Source of the DNA: Dastarcus helophoroides
Lineage: Eukaryota > Arthropoda > Insecta > Coleoptera > Bothrideridae
Assembly: GCA_028583605.1 (NCBI GenBank)
Contig: CM053325.1
Location: 48,864,987 to 48,928,986 of the forward strand
Length of the DNA stretch: 64,000 nucleotides
Reading direction: 5' to 3'
Below the pieces are notes generated by a model. That model was given only the letters and a program-made list of their open reading frames with translations. It had not been told where the DNA came from and did no database searches. A program made the position numbers and the translations under genes. Positions 23,711 through 35,560 of this stretch are shown here, piece after piece. Within the stretch, counting starts at the first letter, position 1; every line of letters begins with the position of its first letter.

Positions 23711-23712
23711 TA

Positions 23713-23760
23713 ATGTAATTACTAGCTATTACCCACGAATTCGTATGTCGATTTAAATGA
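23713..23760 (+). repeat. Head fragment of the SINE-like repeat
   Basis: TTACTAGCTATTACCCACGA followed by ATTCGTA resembles the head of the repeat at 10031 and the inverted fragment at 39926. Confidence 0.45.
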
Positions 23761-24416
23761 ATAATTAGATTTTAATATAAAAACTGTTCCAAATCGAAGA
23801 GAGTTTTTAAATTTCCTGAATTGACAGATCAATTTATTAGTTTTAACATTTTTATTTGTCTCTGCAGTAGATGTTGCTGCCAATCAAATATGCTTTCTTA
23901 TTTATAAAATTTGTATTACCGTTGGACTCTTTAAAATAAGGGATGCGGATTTACAAAGAAGAACCTGTAAAATACGGGAGATCCGACAACTATCACCGCA
24001 GTGAAGGCAGAATTAGTAAGGATGTCAATCTGAGATCGATTAATCGAAAAATCGACTTTTTCGAGTCTCAAGCTCGATTTTTTAGATCGATCTGAAATAC
24101 TAAATCGAACCAATGAATCAACCTAAAACTCCTAAGAATCGGATCGATTTACCTTTTAGGCAGGTTAATGTAAATTTAATGGCAAAAAATGTGTAGAGGT
24201 GTATTTATGCCGTTATTCTTAGGTGGTATTAAAGGATTTGGACTTGCATCTACTAGCAATACCTAAATAAGCCAATAGATGGCAGCATTACCATCTTTTT
24301 TATTTTCATTTAGTACGTCATTGACTGAATGGGGAAGATAACTGCAAATTATTACAACTAGTGGCGCCATCATAGTTTGTTCCGCTAGACTAGACTGTTA
24401 TTCTGTCAGTTGTCAG

Positions 24417-26731
24417 TAGGGATGCAGCATCGTTCAAAGAAGCATCGATATTTGAAAATCGATATTTTTTTTCATGTCTCAGACATCGGTATTAGGTAAC
24501 GACACATCGATGTTTTTCCGATGTTTTTTTAATATTTAATTGCGAGCTTAAGAAGTAAAAATTTCAAAGGTGTAGAAAGGACATCAATTGAAAAAGAATT
24601 TTTTTTTAGAAATTTCCGGTTTAACGCTAAAAGTTCGACTCTTTTCTCGACATTCCGAGAAAAAAATTGAAATTTCGACTTTAATTTAGACTTTTTTCTC
24701 GAAAATCCAACTTTTTTTAAAATCTTCAACTTTTTTCTAGAAATTCTGAAATTAAATTCAAAATTTCGAGTTTAATATCGAAAGTTTGACTTTTTTTCTT
24801 GAAATTTCGAGAAAAAAGTGAAAATTTCGACGTTAATCTTAAAATTACGAAAAAAAAAACTCGAAATTTTGCCTTTAAATTCGAAGTTTCTAAAACATTT
24901 TTCGTTTTAATTGATGGACTTTCCGCGCCGAATTTTTTAAATTATTTGTTATCAAGTGACAATTATTTTTCTTTCGAGTTTAAACCTATATTTTTTTCCT
25001 ATTTATTTTTTCCTCCAAAGTTTGAGTTTGCAAAATTTACGTTTTTTGAACTGAAGATTAGGTTTAAAGATTAAAATTTTCAAAAAAAAGGAAACATTTC
25101 GAGACTACACTACTACTAAAAGTTAAATTCAGAATTTAGAAAAATTTCTCTTTCATTTCAAATATTTATAAAACATCGGACTTGAAGAAAAGGGTCAAAT
25201 CTCGGGAAAACTATGATTTATAAAAATAAAAGAATTTTAAAAATGTCAAAATATTTAAAAAAGTAAAAATTTTGGAAACAAAATTAAAATTTTAAGGAAC
25301 TTCGAGAATTTTATAAAGAGGCTAAATTTTGATAAATGTTAAAATTTTTATAAAATATTAAATTTTTCAAAAAGTCGAAATTTTAATAAAATTGTTTTTA
25401 AAAAAATCGGGCAAAATTTTGTAAAAATGTCAAACTGTATAAAAGGCGAAGTTTTGAGAAAGTATTGAATTTTGAAAATTTTGTCAAAATAATTCAAAAT
25501 TTTTACGTTTTATGAATTTCGACCAATAAAATTTTAATTCAAAATTCATCGGTTAAAATTTCAACTTTTTTGAAAATTTCGACTTTCTGAAATTTTAAAT
25601 TTTTTTAAAAATTTCTTTACTAAAAATTTGAAACTTTCGACTAATTTTGAATAAACATTTTAATAGTCGAAATGTCAAAATCTTCAACAAGATTTCCAAA
25701 AATGTGGAAATTCGATATTTTACAAAGAGTTTGCAATTTTGAAAAATATTACAAAAATGTCGACAACATTTTGAAAAAATTTTGAGAAACTCGAAATTTT
25801 CAAAAAAAGATTAAATTCTCAAAGTCGTACTAATTTAATTTGAAAATTATAATTTTGAACAAAGTAAAGATTTTCAAGAAATTTCGAAATTTCAAAAAGG
25901 ACAAAATTTTCAAAAAGTCTTTTATAAGAAAATCGGAAAATTTTAAAAGTTGCTGAAATTTTCAAGAAAAATTAAAAAGCGAAATATTGAGGTAATATCG
26001 AGTTTTGAAAATCTTTGATGAATTCAAAATTTTCAAAAGAATTCGAAATTTTGAAAAAACGAAATTTGGAAAAATTTCAAATTTTCGAAAAACCCGAAAT
26101 TTTGAAAAATAGACGAATTTTGAGAAAATAATGAAAATTTTTAATAATCGAATTTTAGAGGTTCTGAATTAAAATACAAAATTAAAAATTCGAAAAAGTT
26201 AATTTGTGTTTAAAAAAATGTCTTAAAATAAGTGAAAATTTGATAAAAATAAGAAATTTTGATAAAGATAAGAACTTTCTTTTTGACTGAAAATTTAAAA
26301 TAATAAATAAATAATAAATAATTGTGAATTTAAAATTGAAAGTTTAACAAATTCGGTTAATGTGTTCGAGTTTTCAAAGTTAGGTACTTGAAAAACTTTT
26401 CTTAAAATTTTCATGTTTCTTTCCAAAGTTGGGGTTTTTTATAGGCAGCAAAATTAAATTACCTAAACTATGAATGCGGCATACAAATTTAGCATTAATT
26501 TGTTAAATATACACTGTTGCCATCGGGTGATTTGTTATAAAATTATGTGGTCGTTTGGTGCATCAATTGTATGCAACCGATGGCGCTACTTTTGTGGCGA
26601 TGCGATACATCGATTTTTCAAACATCGTTTATAAACTGAACGATGTATCGTTATTTTTTATGCTTTACCATCGATGTTTACCAACGATACATCGATGTTT
26701 TTAAAACATCGAACTATCGTTTGCAACCCTA
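24417..26731. mobile_element. hAT-like element, ATCGAT family, copy A, perfect target duplication
   Basis: Flanked by a perfect 8-bp repeat GTTGTCAG (24409-24416 and 26732-26739). Ends are TAGGGATGCAGC and, on the minus strand, TAGGGTTGCAAACG, close to the TAGGGATG ends of Ac-type hAT elements. Many ATCGAT/ACATCGATGT words lie within 150-200 bp of each end. The body is AAATTTCGAC filler, first T-rich, then mostly A-rich from about 25080. Edge sequences (TTTTCCGATGTTTTTT...TTTAATTGCG; ATCAATTGTATGCAAC) also occur in copy B at 28788-31619. No transposase. Confidence 0.88.
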
Positions 26732-27077
26732 GTTGTCAGTGACTTTGGTCACTGACATTTTATTTCTTCGATCATTAAATGAACGTATTTATTTTGTCCA
26801 TTTATTTTAAAATTACAGCGAAAATCCATAAAATACACAAAATTACAATTTTAAACACTAACCTCAGTTAGTCTGTTAGTCAGTTGTGCACAAGCCACAA
26901 CATAGAGTATAATAAATGGGCCCATCTGTCAACCACAATTAGGACATACTATGGTGGCGCCATTTGCTTTAAGCTTCGAGTTGCCTATAAATTATCACGT
27001 AATTTTCCTCTTAAAATACTTTGTCACAACATTTTCAACTTTGTATCAGCTAAAGTTGATATTTTTGATATAGAGGA

Positions 27078-28322
27078 CAGTGGCGGCTAGTGCTAAGGTT
27101 TGCAGGTTTGCGCAACCTCCAAAAAAACGCTAGGATAAAAAAGAAAGTAAATTGTTCTTTGTGTTGTTTATTTTATTTATTGATAACAGATTTATAGCTA
27201 CCAAATTAACCAAACATACTAATGACTATAGCGGATTCCGCCGATTCGTAAGCGTTTGACGACATTGTTGGGTCCATGGTTTGCAAGGTTTGCAGGCTAG
27301 ACTGCAAACTTTGCTTTACACATATGCACCTGCGCCTTAACTCTTATTTTGTTCGCTTAAAATATTTGCCCATAAGCAGGCATTAGGTTGCACTTGTGGA
27401 TGCAAACCAAATATCGATACGCTATTATAATCTGCTATCGGTCAATGTTGCGAGTCTTGAAACACAAATAAAAATGAATTCGGTGCAAAGTTTAATTGCG
27501 CAGCCATTCTCTAACCGATCTGTATAAAAAAAAAACTGGAAATTAAGCGACATGGATAACCTATACATGACTTAAATATTGTGCAGATGGTGTTTTGTAA
27601 AAAGCGAAGTTTTAACAGAAGTAGTTCGCGAAGGTAAAGAAGTACCTATGCGACATTGTTATCTGCTAAGCTAAAGAACGAATTAGCTTCACTGGCCATT
27701 TAATTGCAGCAACCTTAGTTTTTTTTTTGAAAAGTTTTACCAGTTTTAAAGAAACAACTATCAATTTTTTAATTTATAAAAACTTAGCACTGAACTAACT
27801 GTAATCTACGAAAAATAAAAGTTTAAATCTGCTTTTGATTTACTTGTACTCTATAACATTATTTCAGAAAACAGTGAGCTTAGTGAAACTCTAAATCTTT
27901 TAAAAATCCTGATAACTATCCCAATGGCTTCTGCTGATGCAGAGTGGTGCTTCTCCAGTCTGGAAAGAATAAATACTTTAAAAAAAAATCATTATGCCAG
28001 GAAAGATTGTCCTCATTAACGATGTCTTCAAAGAAAAGGACTTAATCCAAGAAATACTCGATTTCAGTAAAAATTTATTGATAAATTTGCAGCTGCCAAA
28101 GATCGTCTGTCGTATGCAATTTCTCTTCTTTTTCTTCCTGTTTTTTTGCGAATATAAGAAAAGGGGAATTTTAGCAATATACTATATATGTACAAGATAC
28201 ATCAATTTAAAATCCTAAATATCTCCTAATTCCTCAAGCTTAATTTAAAATTTCCAGCTTCGGCACATTTTTGCAAATGTCTCTTTGCAACCCCCAAATT
28301 TTATTAGCACCAGCCGCCACTG
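27078..28322 (+). mobile_element. hAT element with CAGTGGCGGCT ends and transposase remnant
   Basis: Ends: CAGTGGCGGCTAGTGCTAA and, on the minus strand, CAGTGGCGGCTGGTGCTAA. Flanking 8-bp duplications are ATAGAGGA (27070-27077) and ATAGGGGA (28323-28330), one mismatch. A hAT C-terminal domain remnant lies at about 27880-28125, so this is an internally deleted, once autonomous copy. Confidence 0.88.
27880..28125 (+). pseudogene. hAT transposase C-terminal (dimerisation) domain, degenerate
   Basis: The frame reads LLKILITIPMASADAEWCFS followed by SLERINTLKKN. This is the conserved segment (P-x-x-SA-x-AE-x-x-FS) of the hAT dimerisation domain, with W for the usual R/S after AE. After a stop and a shift it continues as FIDKFAAAKDRL. 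The zinc-finger and catalytic regions upstream are not readable in this 1.2 kb element, so it cannot encode an active enzyme. Confidence 0.75.
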
Positions 28323-28645
28323 ATAGGGGATATGACATCAATTCATCCTTACCAACAAATCGATTAATTGGAAATCGATCTTTCAGCACTCTATTTAATC
28401 GGGAATCGATTCTTTTGCCTACGATTTGAATTGATGCAAATATCGATTTTTAACAGGAATCGACATCCCTAGCCAGAAGAGAGGGAGTTGAGCCCTATCA
28501 CGTTATGACGCTGTCAAACTGTCAGTTTTCTGTAAAAGGATCCTACCTGCAACTGGACCCTCGTCGTTAGATGACGCCGTCGTCGTGTTCTCACTGCCAA
28601 GTTTTGCATCTCTACATAAAAAATCAGTCGTGGCATATGCGCGAG

Positions 28646-31600
28646 TGGAGGTGTCCACTTGGAAAATACATCGATATTTTTATTCGATGTAATACATCGA
28701 AAGTACATATCGATGATGTTGTTTCGATACATCGATTCCCTAACATCGATGTTTTTAAACATCGAATACTTTACACCAGCCAATGTTTAGGAATGCCATA
28801 TGGTTCAAAAAAGCATCGATATTTTTTTAATGAAACATCGATGTCTGAAACATCACCTTTGGGTAACGATGCATCGACATCCATCGATACTTTTCCGATG
28901 TTTTTTAAATATTTAATTGCGGATTGAAGAAGTCAAAATTACGAAGGTGCAGCAAGGACATCAATTTAAAATGAATTTATTTTAGAAATTTTAAGTCTAA
29001 CGGTAAAATTTCGTCTTTTTTTTCGAAATTCCAAATTAAAATTGAAATTTTGACTTTAATCTCGACATTTCGATTTTTTCTCGAAAATTCAACTTCTTTC
29101 TCGAAATTTCGCCTTTAATCACGAAATTCCGACTTTTTTCTAGAAATTCGGACATAAGAATCCAAATTTCGACTTTAATATCCAAATTTCGACTGCAGGT
29201 AAACCCGAAACTTTGACTTTTTTGTCAAATTTCAAAAAAATGGTGAAAATTTTGACATTAATTTTACAATTTCGAGAAAAAAGTCAATATTTCGAGATTA
29301 AAGTTGAAATTTAGAGAAGAAATTCGAAATTTCGTCTCTAAACTCGAATTAAAATCTATATTTTTTTTATTTTTTTTCCTATAAATTTTGACTTAGAACT
29401 CATAATCTACGTTTTTTGAACCAAAGATTAAAATTTTCAAAAAAAGAGGACATTTCGAGATTACATGCTCGAACATTTGATAAAAATACAAGGTTAAACT
29501 GGGGATTTGAAGAAAAAAGTTCTCGAGAAAATTTTATAGACTAAATTTTTTAAAATATTGAAATTTTCTTAAAAAAAAAAGTTTTCAAAAATATTCATTT
29601 TTTCAAATTCAAAATTTCTTAAAAATCGAAATTTTCAAAAAAATTGAAATTTTCGAAAAAGTCGACAGACGAATTTTGAATTAAAATTTTAATAATCGAA
29701 ATTTAATAAAATATCGACATTAAAAATTTTCAATAAAAATATTTCCGAAAATGTGGAAATTCTGAAAAATTCGATATTTTAAAGAGTTGCAATTTTGAAA
29801 AATAGTAAATAACTTCAAGACAACATTTTAAAAAGATTTGAAAAAAATAAAATTTTCAACGAAAAACGAAATATGGTATCTAAAGTCATACTAATTTCAT
29901 GTGAAAATAAATTACAATTTTGAACAAAGTAAAGATTTTTAAAAAAGGTTGAAATTTTGAATTACAGTTAAAATTTTAATAAAAACAAAATTTTGAAATA
30001 ATGTCGAAAATTAAAAGTCAATTTTTCAAGAAATTTTCAGAAAAAAATTATTTTTTTATTAAAAAATGAAATTTTGAAAATGGACAAAATTTTTGAAAAA
30101 AATGCGATTCTAAAAGTAGGAATTTTCAAAAAAAATTTGAAATTAAAAAAAAATTTGATTTGAAAAAATTTTAATTTTCAAAAAGTTAATACTGTGAAAT
30201 AGTCAAAGAAAAGGAAAAAGAAACTAAATTTTTTAGGAAATTTAAAGTCAAGATTTCGAAATTTTTATAAACAATTTAAATTTTCAATAAACAAAATTCA
30301 AATTTTTCAAAAAAAGGTCGAAAAAAATTCGAACTTTTTAAAAAAGTCAGACTAGATTTTGTTAAAATGCCAAACGTTAAAGGAGTCGGAATTTTAAAAA
30401 AAGCGAAGTTTTGAAAAAATATCGATATTTGAACATTTTTGAAATCCTACTAATTTTACAAAACGATAAAATTTTCAAAAAATTCTCGAAATCGAAATTT
30501 TGAAAAACCTGAATTTTGAGACAATATCAAAATTTTTAATAATAAAAATTTTGAAAAATATCGATATTTCCGTAAAAAGTTGAAGTTTTCAATAAAAAGT
30601 TAAGATTTCTAAAAAAATGGATATTTTGAATAATTCTAATTTTGTAAAAAAGTTTTTAAAACCGAAGATTACTTTTAAAAATTAATATTTTCAAACAAAG
30701 TTTAGAAATCACAGACGAACATTAGACAAAAATTTGAACGTACAAAAGATAAACTCAAAATTTTAAAAATGTCCACTTTAATCTCCAATGTTTACAAAAT
30801 ATCTTCTAATTTTCAAGATTAAACTCCGAATTTGAAAAAAAACTCAAATTCGAAAAAAACTAAAGTTTATAAAGAAATGGAATTTGGTTTAATATAAAAT
30901 TTTAGGACCAATTCGAGGTTTATAAGAAAATTTTGAATTAAACAAATATACAATTTTCAAAACATGGAATTTTGATAAAAATTTCCAATTTCTAGTATAG
31001 TAGGTATTAAAATTTTTTTACTTAAAATTGACAATTTCTCAAATATCCCAAATTTGGAAGTTTGGTTTGAAATTTTGAGAATTCTGTTTTGGTTTTTATT
31101 TGAAAACTTTTACATTTGACTTAAAAATTAGACTTTTTTAAAAATGTTGATTTTTTGTCTGGAAATGTCGACTTTTTTGTAGAGAAAAAAATAAATAAAA
31201 ATTTAAAATAAGTCGAACAAATTTTTCTTAAGGAAGATGAAAATTTTAAGTTTGTACTAGAAATTTTGATAAAAACGTGAATATTTTTATTTTCTTTTTG
31301 ACCGATAATTTAAAATGCCAACTAATTGTGAATTTAAAATCGAAATTTTAACAAATGCATTTAATGTTTTCGAGTTTTTAAAGTTTAATACTCGAAAATC
31401 TTTTCTGAAATTTTTAATTTTTCTTTTAAAATTTAGGCACACTGCCGCCTTGGATCGACTGGTATGGACATTTGTCCTATCAATTCTATGCAACAGATGA
31501 CGCTAATTCTGTCGCGATCGATTTTTCAAACATCGTTTATAAACGAAATGATGTATCGATATTTTTTGTGTTTAGCCATCGATGTTGAAACATCGATGTT

Positions 31601-31920
31601 TACAAACAATACATGCCTACCAGTGTTTACCAACTAAGCCCAATAAATTTCTGAAAAAAAAGGTCCTCATGGCTGCCTTTCAAATAATTTTGATGTCCAA
31701 GAAAAGTTATCATTATTCATTTCTGAATTGTTAGTGTCTCATATTTTCATGTTTTGGCGACACATCTGGAACTTTCGAAGGATATACTGTCGATGCATCG
31801 TATGAAAATACATCGATATTTCCGATATTTCTTCGCTTTGCATAACGTCGAATACTATTCGATGTTTTTAATGGAAAGATCGAATAATTTCAAAACATCG
31901 ATGTACATCGAATATTCCTA
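28646..31920. mobile_element. hAT-like element, ATCGAT family, outer copy C
   Basis: Flanking 8-bp repeats are TGCGCGAG (28638-28645) and TGCGCGAA (31921-31928), one mismatch. The ends are TGGAGGTGTCC and, on the minus strand, TAGGAATATTC; they match at 5 of 11 positions and differ otherwise by transitions. Both sides carry dense ATCGAT/TTCGATGT words. Without the nested copy B it would be about 440 bp. No coding capacity. Confidence 0.65.
28788..31619. mobile_element. hAT-like element, ATCGAT family, copy B, nested in copy C
   Basis: Flanking 8-bp repeats are CCAATGTT (28780-28787) and CCAGTGTT (31620-31627), one mismatch. Ends are TAGGAATGCCAT and, on the minus strand, TAGGCATGTATT. The left 200 bp and right 150 bp match copy A at 24417-26731. 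The body is AAATTTCGAC filler, T-rich to about 29400, then A-rich. It is 2.8 kb with no transposase. Confidence 0.8.
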
Positions 31921-31937
31921 TGCGCGAAAATAGAACT

Positions 31938-32007
31938 TCGAGAAAGTGCGGACAAACAAACAGACAGACAAACAAACTTTCGCATTTAAGTATTAATAAG
32001 GATTCCG
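31938..32007 (+). repeat. Tail fragment of the SINE-like repeat
   Basis: GCGGACAAACAAACAGACAG, then ACAAACAAACTTTCGC and TTAATAAGGATT, matches the tail of the repeat at 10400-10470. It starts next to the right duplication of element copy C. Confidence 0.65.
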
Positions 32008-32009
32008 AC

Positions 32010-33025
32010 GTGAAGCTTTTTTATGATTAATCTAAGTTCAAGGACTAAATTCGAAAATTCGTAGAAAGACAATTTTTGAACGTTAAACTCAAAATTTTGG
32101 AAAAAAAATATTTTAATAATTTAAACTTTTATGGAAATTTCATCTTTCTTGCACATAAATCATAAATTTAATTAATTAAATAAATAAAAATTTCAAGTTT
32201 AAACTGGAAATTTTGAAATGAAAATCTAAATTCGACTTTCAAATAGATATTTTGCGCAAAAATTCTAACTTTCGAATAAAAAAAGTGCTTTTCAAAAATG
32301 AAACAAGTTTTTTAAAGAAAACATTGATTTGTATAAATTTTACTAAAAATAATCGCCAAATAAAAGTTGTTGTTAATAAAATAGTGACTATAATTTGGGA
32401 ACTGGATTGTTTTAATCTGATAGATGATTGTCGGGATATCGACGGTTAATTCAGTACGTCTGGCATGTGGACCCCTACCCCTTCCTCGCGTTATTGGCCA
32501 TTTTCCTGGCCGGAAACATGAATTTTCCTACACAGAATAACCCCCTGAACAACAACCAAAAATGAAACCGCGGTCCTCATATTTTGCATACTAAAGCCCT
32601 ATCAGCACCAGGTCTATAAATTAAAGATGAAACGAAAAATATAAGCGAAACATTTTCTGAAAAAATATTGAAGTTTTGGGATCAAGGACAAAGTGTGTCG
32701 AACCGAAATTTCATTTTAAAGTCGAAATTGGTGAAAAAAGTAAGAGATGAATTCAGTTTTATTTAATAATGAGGAAAACTTTGAGTTTTATAGCAAGGTT
32801 GAGTTCTAGTTCAAAATTATAAAAAATGGACAACATTTCTAGCTTAAACTGGAGATTTTAAGAAAAAATCGAAACCTTTAAAGTCGACATTTTGTGGGAA
32901 AAAAGTGAAATATTTTACAAAAAACGAAATTGTGACGCTTAACATCAAAAAAATCTGTCAACAACTCAAAAAAGGTTAGAATTTTTAGAAATAGGCAACA
33001 TTTTCAGAAAAAAACGAAGTTTTAT
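32010..33025. other. AT-rich DNA, no gene
   Basis: Mostly low-complexity AT filler, with one GC-richer patch at 32455-32600 (ACCCCTACCCCTTCCTCGCG) that has no long frame and no recognised identity. Confidence 0.45.
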
Positions 33026-33029
33026 GACA

Positions 33030-33990
33030 GAGTCTAGGAGGAAGACCATGATATATTAATTTGGGGAGAAGACATCAGTGCCAGACTCTGTCGAAGGTCT
33101 TTGAGATATCCAATGACACAATCCTAGCCTCACCATGTTTTTCCACAACTGAGTTACACATATGAGTAACATATGCCAGTAGATCGCCAGTTGAGCGTTA
33201 TTGTCTGCCCGACTGAGGTGATTCTATTCTTCTCCAGATATTTGAGAGTCTCGATGTTGATAACCTTTTCCATCACTTTAGATATAACGGGCAGCAGAGA
33301 TATAGGGCGTTAGTTGTTAACCAGATCCCGTTTTCCCCTTTTAGGGACAGGCTGCACCCTAGCAGATTTCCAGATATCAGGGAATGCACCTTTGTTGTAA
33401 GAAAGTTTGTTGTAACAAAGTGTGAACAATTTGCTTAGGACAGGAGTCAACTCTGGAGCATCTTCTTAAGAACAATAGCGAGGATACCATCGAGGCCAGA
33501 ATCTTTCGATGTGTCGAGCTCGAGGAGAATCTTCCTGACTGTGCCTTGTCTGAAAACAACTTTAGGCATCGAAGTGCCAAACTTAGGAAGAAAATCAAGG
33601 TTGAAACTTTTAGCAAACGTTAAGACTACCAGGTTAGCCTTTTCCTTGGAAGTAGTCGCAATATTATTGTTGTCATCGACTAAAGACGGAAAATTTGAAG
33701 ATGTAAAATTTTTTCCAATCGATTTTGCAAATACCCAAAAGGACCTGGAACCGTTCTGACAGTTGATAAACCTCTGACGCATTTTACTACGAAATCACAT
33801 TTTACCTCATCAATAACCTGTTACAAAAATTTCGTGCATCTACAAAGGTGGTCAGAGTCTCGACTAAGGGATTACTTCGCCAACGACGATATACGCGATT
33901 TTTGCAGGACACAGCCCGAGCACTTTTTTTGATGAACCAAGGAAATTCCACAAACATGCACCAGTGGTAATCTTATGCCATCTACAAGCA
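33030..33990 (-). pseudogene. Jockey-like non-LTR reverse transcriptase, degenerate
   Basis: Read 33990 to 33030. First PWFIKKSARAVSCKNRVYRR (linker), then the frame 33782-33447 with LVDDNNNIATTSKEKANL and LDTSKDSGLDGILAIVLKK (the usual TSKSPGPDGI block). After a shift come TPVLSKLFTLCYN, GAFPDIWKSARVQPVPKRG, then RPISLLPVISKVMEKVI and motif A near 33110 (VSLDISKTFDRVWH). These are hallmark blocks of jockey-clade RT. The YxDD region is not reached before 33030. Stops and frameshifts make it inactive. Confidence 0.82.
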
Positions 33991-34239
33991 CTGTTTTATA
34001 TGTTAAGGACATTGTCTTAAAATTATCTTCCATTTTCAGATGGTGCAAAAAAATATTTCACTCCAAGGGAGACAAAGTATGAAAGAAGTGAAACTCTCAC
34101 TTCATCATCTGATAACAGAGCTCTAGAAGAAAAAGGGAACGAACAGTAGAAGCAGAAAAATAGAAAGCAAATTAAGAGTGAAACGTAAAACCGGGTGACT
34201 TGATTGGCCACTTACAGATTCTGAAGAAAATTTCATTGG

Positions 34240-35183
34240 GATCCATTGCCAAACAAACAAATCAAATGCCTACAAAACTGGACTTTGTTGTTCCATACGA
34301 AGTGGTTATCGGGGACCGCCAGATATGGAATAGACCCAGTGAAAGACTAGCAAACAATGCATCTGTCTAGTACACAGACGGATCCAAACAAACAGAAGGA
34401 GTAAAACTAGGAATATAGGGTCCTAATTTAAGACTCTCTAAATCCCTAGGAAACACTCCCACAATTTTCCAAGCAGAACTGCTAGCTATAACTCCGTTCG
34501 CAAAAGAGGGCCTTCAAAAAGGACTCAGAAACGTATAGGCTTATATTGTTTCGGATAGCCAGGCTGCATTAAAGACTTTAAAGTCAATCATAACCGAGTC
34601 AAAAATGGTCTGGGAATGCAAACAATCCCTGAAGAAACTGGCTGCAAAAAACAAAATAACTTTGATGTGGGTTCCAGGGCATCAAGGCATAGAAGGAAAC
34701 GAAAAGGCAGATAGACTCGCAAAGGAGACCTCAATCACACCACTCTTCGGCCCAAAACCATTCAGTGGTCGTACAAAAAGCCACGTAAAAAATGAACCAG
34801 ATACTTGGGAGATAAACCAAAGGCTGTCATACTGGAGGAAAACTCCAGGCCTAAGACCTTTTCACAGAGCACTTCCGAGTAAAGAATCTCCTTAAGAAGA
34901 TGGGATGATGAAAACTGCAGATTCTGCAACGCAGCAGCAGAAACAACAGAATACCTACTATGCGAATGCATGGCTTAGTTTTGTAAAAAGCTCAAATTTC
35001 TTCAAAGGGTGACCCTGACACCCCAAGAATTAAGAGAAACAGCTCCTAAAAAGATAATAGACTATGTAAAGAGTCCAAGCATCTTGGACAATCATTAAAA
35101 TTAGAGTCCGCACAAAAGATCCTATTGGGTCGCAGTGCTGGGAGGTGTAACGCCTATATGACTCTATTTCAAAAAAAAAAAAA
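34240..35183 (+). pseudogene. Jockey/LOA-like retrotransposon 3' end: RNase H, CCHC-like tail, poly(A)
   Basis: One frame from about 34369 to 34895 reads YTDGSKQTEGVKLG, FQAELLAITPFAKEGL, VSDSQAALKTLKSI, then VPGHQGIEGNEKADRLAKET: the D-E-D-D core of RNase H with its conserved GHxGxxGNExAD block. Three in-frame TAG codons interrupt it, and no shift occurs up to 34895. After a shift, 34893-34980 gives CRFCNAAAETTEYLLCEC, the usual C-terminal Cys motif. The copy ends GGTCGCAGTGCTGGGAGGTG, then a short tail and a 14-A run at 35169-35183. The RT part is absent here; the minus-strand RT at 33030 belongs to a different copy. Confidence 0.85.
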
Positions 35184-35254
35184 AGTGAAACGACTAGGCC
35201 ATTAAATATGAGAAAATTAATATAAATTCAAACATTGCCAAGAAAATCTTTAAA

Positions 35255-35560
35255 TATCAAAAGAATTTGTGTGATCTGTTTAGAAGATAGCGATGAAGAC
35301 TTGATTTAGTGCTTTAAGTGACACGGTTGGGTTCACGAAGCCTGTGCTGACATTTCAGAATGTGCAGAAAATTATATTCGCGATCATTGTCGTTTATTTT
35401 AAATTTGTCAAACTGTAAGGTTTTTAAGTTCAGTGTGTCCAATGCTAGGTGTCACTTTAAATTTTGAACAAATTATATGCCAAAGTTTAATTATAATTTT
35501 AACCCGAATTATGTAAGTTTAAATTTTTTTATTTATTGTGATATTTTCAGAAAACCTTGT
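35255..35560 (+). pseudogene. PHD-like zinc-finger tail of a DDE (pogo-like) transposase, broken
   Basis: Reads ICVICLEDSDEDLI, stop, CFK, stop, HGWVHEACADISE, then CAENYIRDHC. The pattern C-x2-C ... W-x-H-x2-C resembles the finger found at the C-terminus of some insect pogo-type (DDE_1) transposases. One stop falls at an expected Trp/Gln position and one where a Cys ligand is expected. The catalytic domain is not present. Assignment to this family is from the finger alone. Confidence 0.5.

Larger units (their letters stand above)
24020..28471. mobile_element. Candidate outer hAT-like element with ATCGATTAATCGAT words, host of two nested elements
   Basis: The left end (TAAGGATGTCAATC, about 24017) and the right end read on the minus strand (TAGGGATGTCGATT, 28471) align. 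Both sides are followed by ATCGATTAATCGA-type words within 100-150 bp. Between them lie the elements 24417-26731 and 27078-28322. The flanks (AGAATTAG left, GCCAGAAG right) do not give a clean 8-bp duplication, so the boundary is less secure than for the nested elements. Confidence 0.5.

Noticed and set aside
24000..24016. An 8-bp target duplication for the outer 24020-28471 element
   Set aside because: GGCAGAAT versus GCCAGAAG needs two mismatches and an offset of three bases from the terminus; not secure enough to claim.
28571..28927. 118-codon plus-strand frame
   Set aside because: It is made of ATCGAT/CATCGATGT words at the ends of two nested hAT-like elements.
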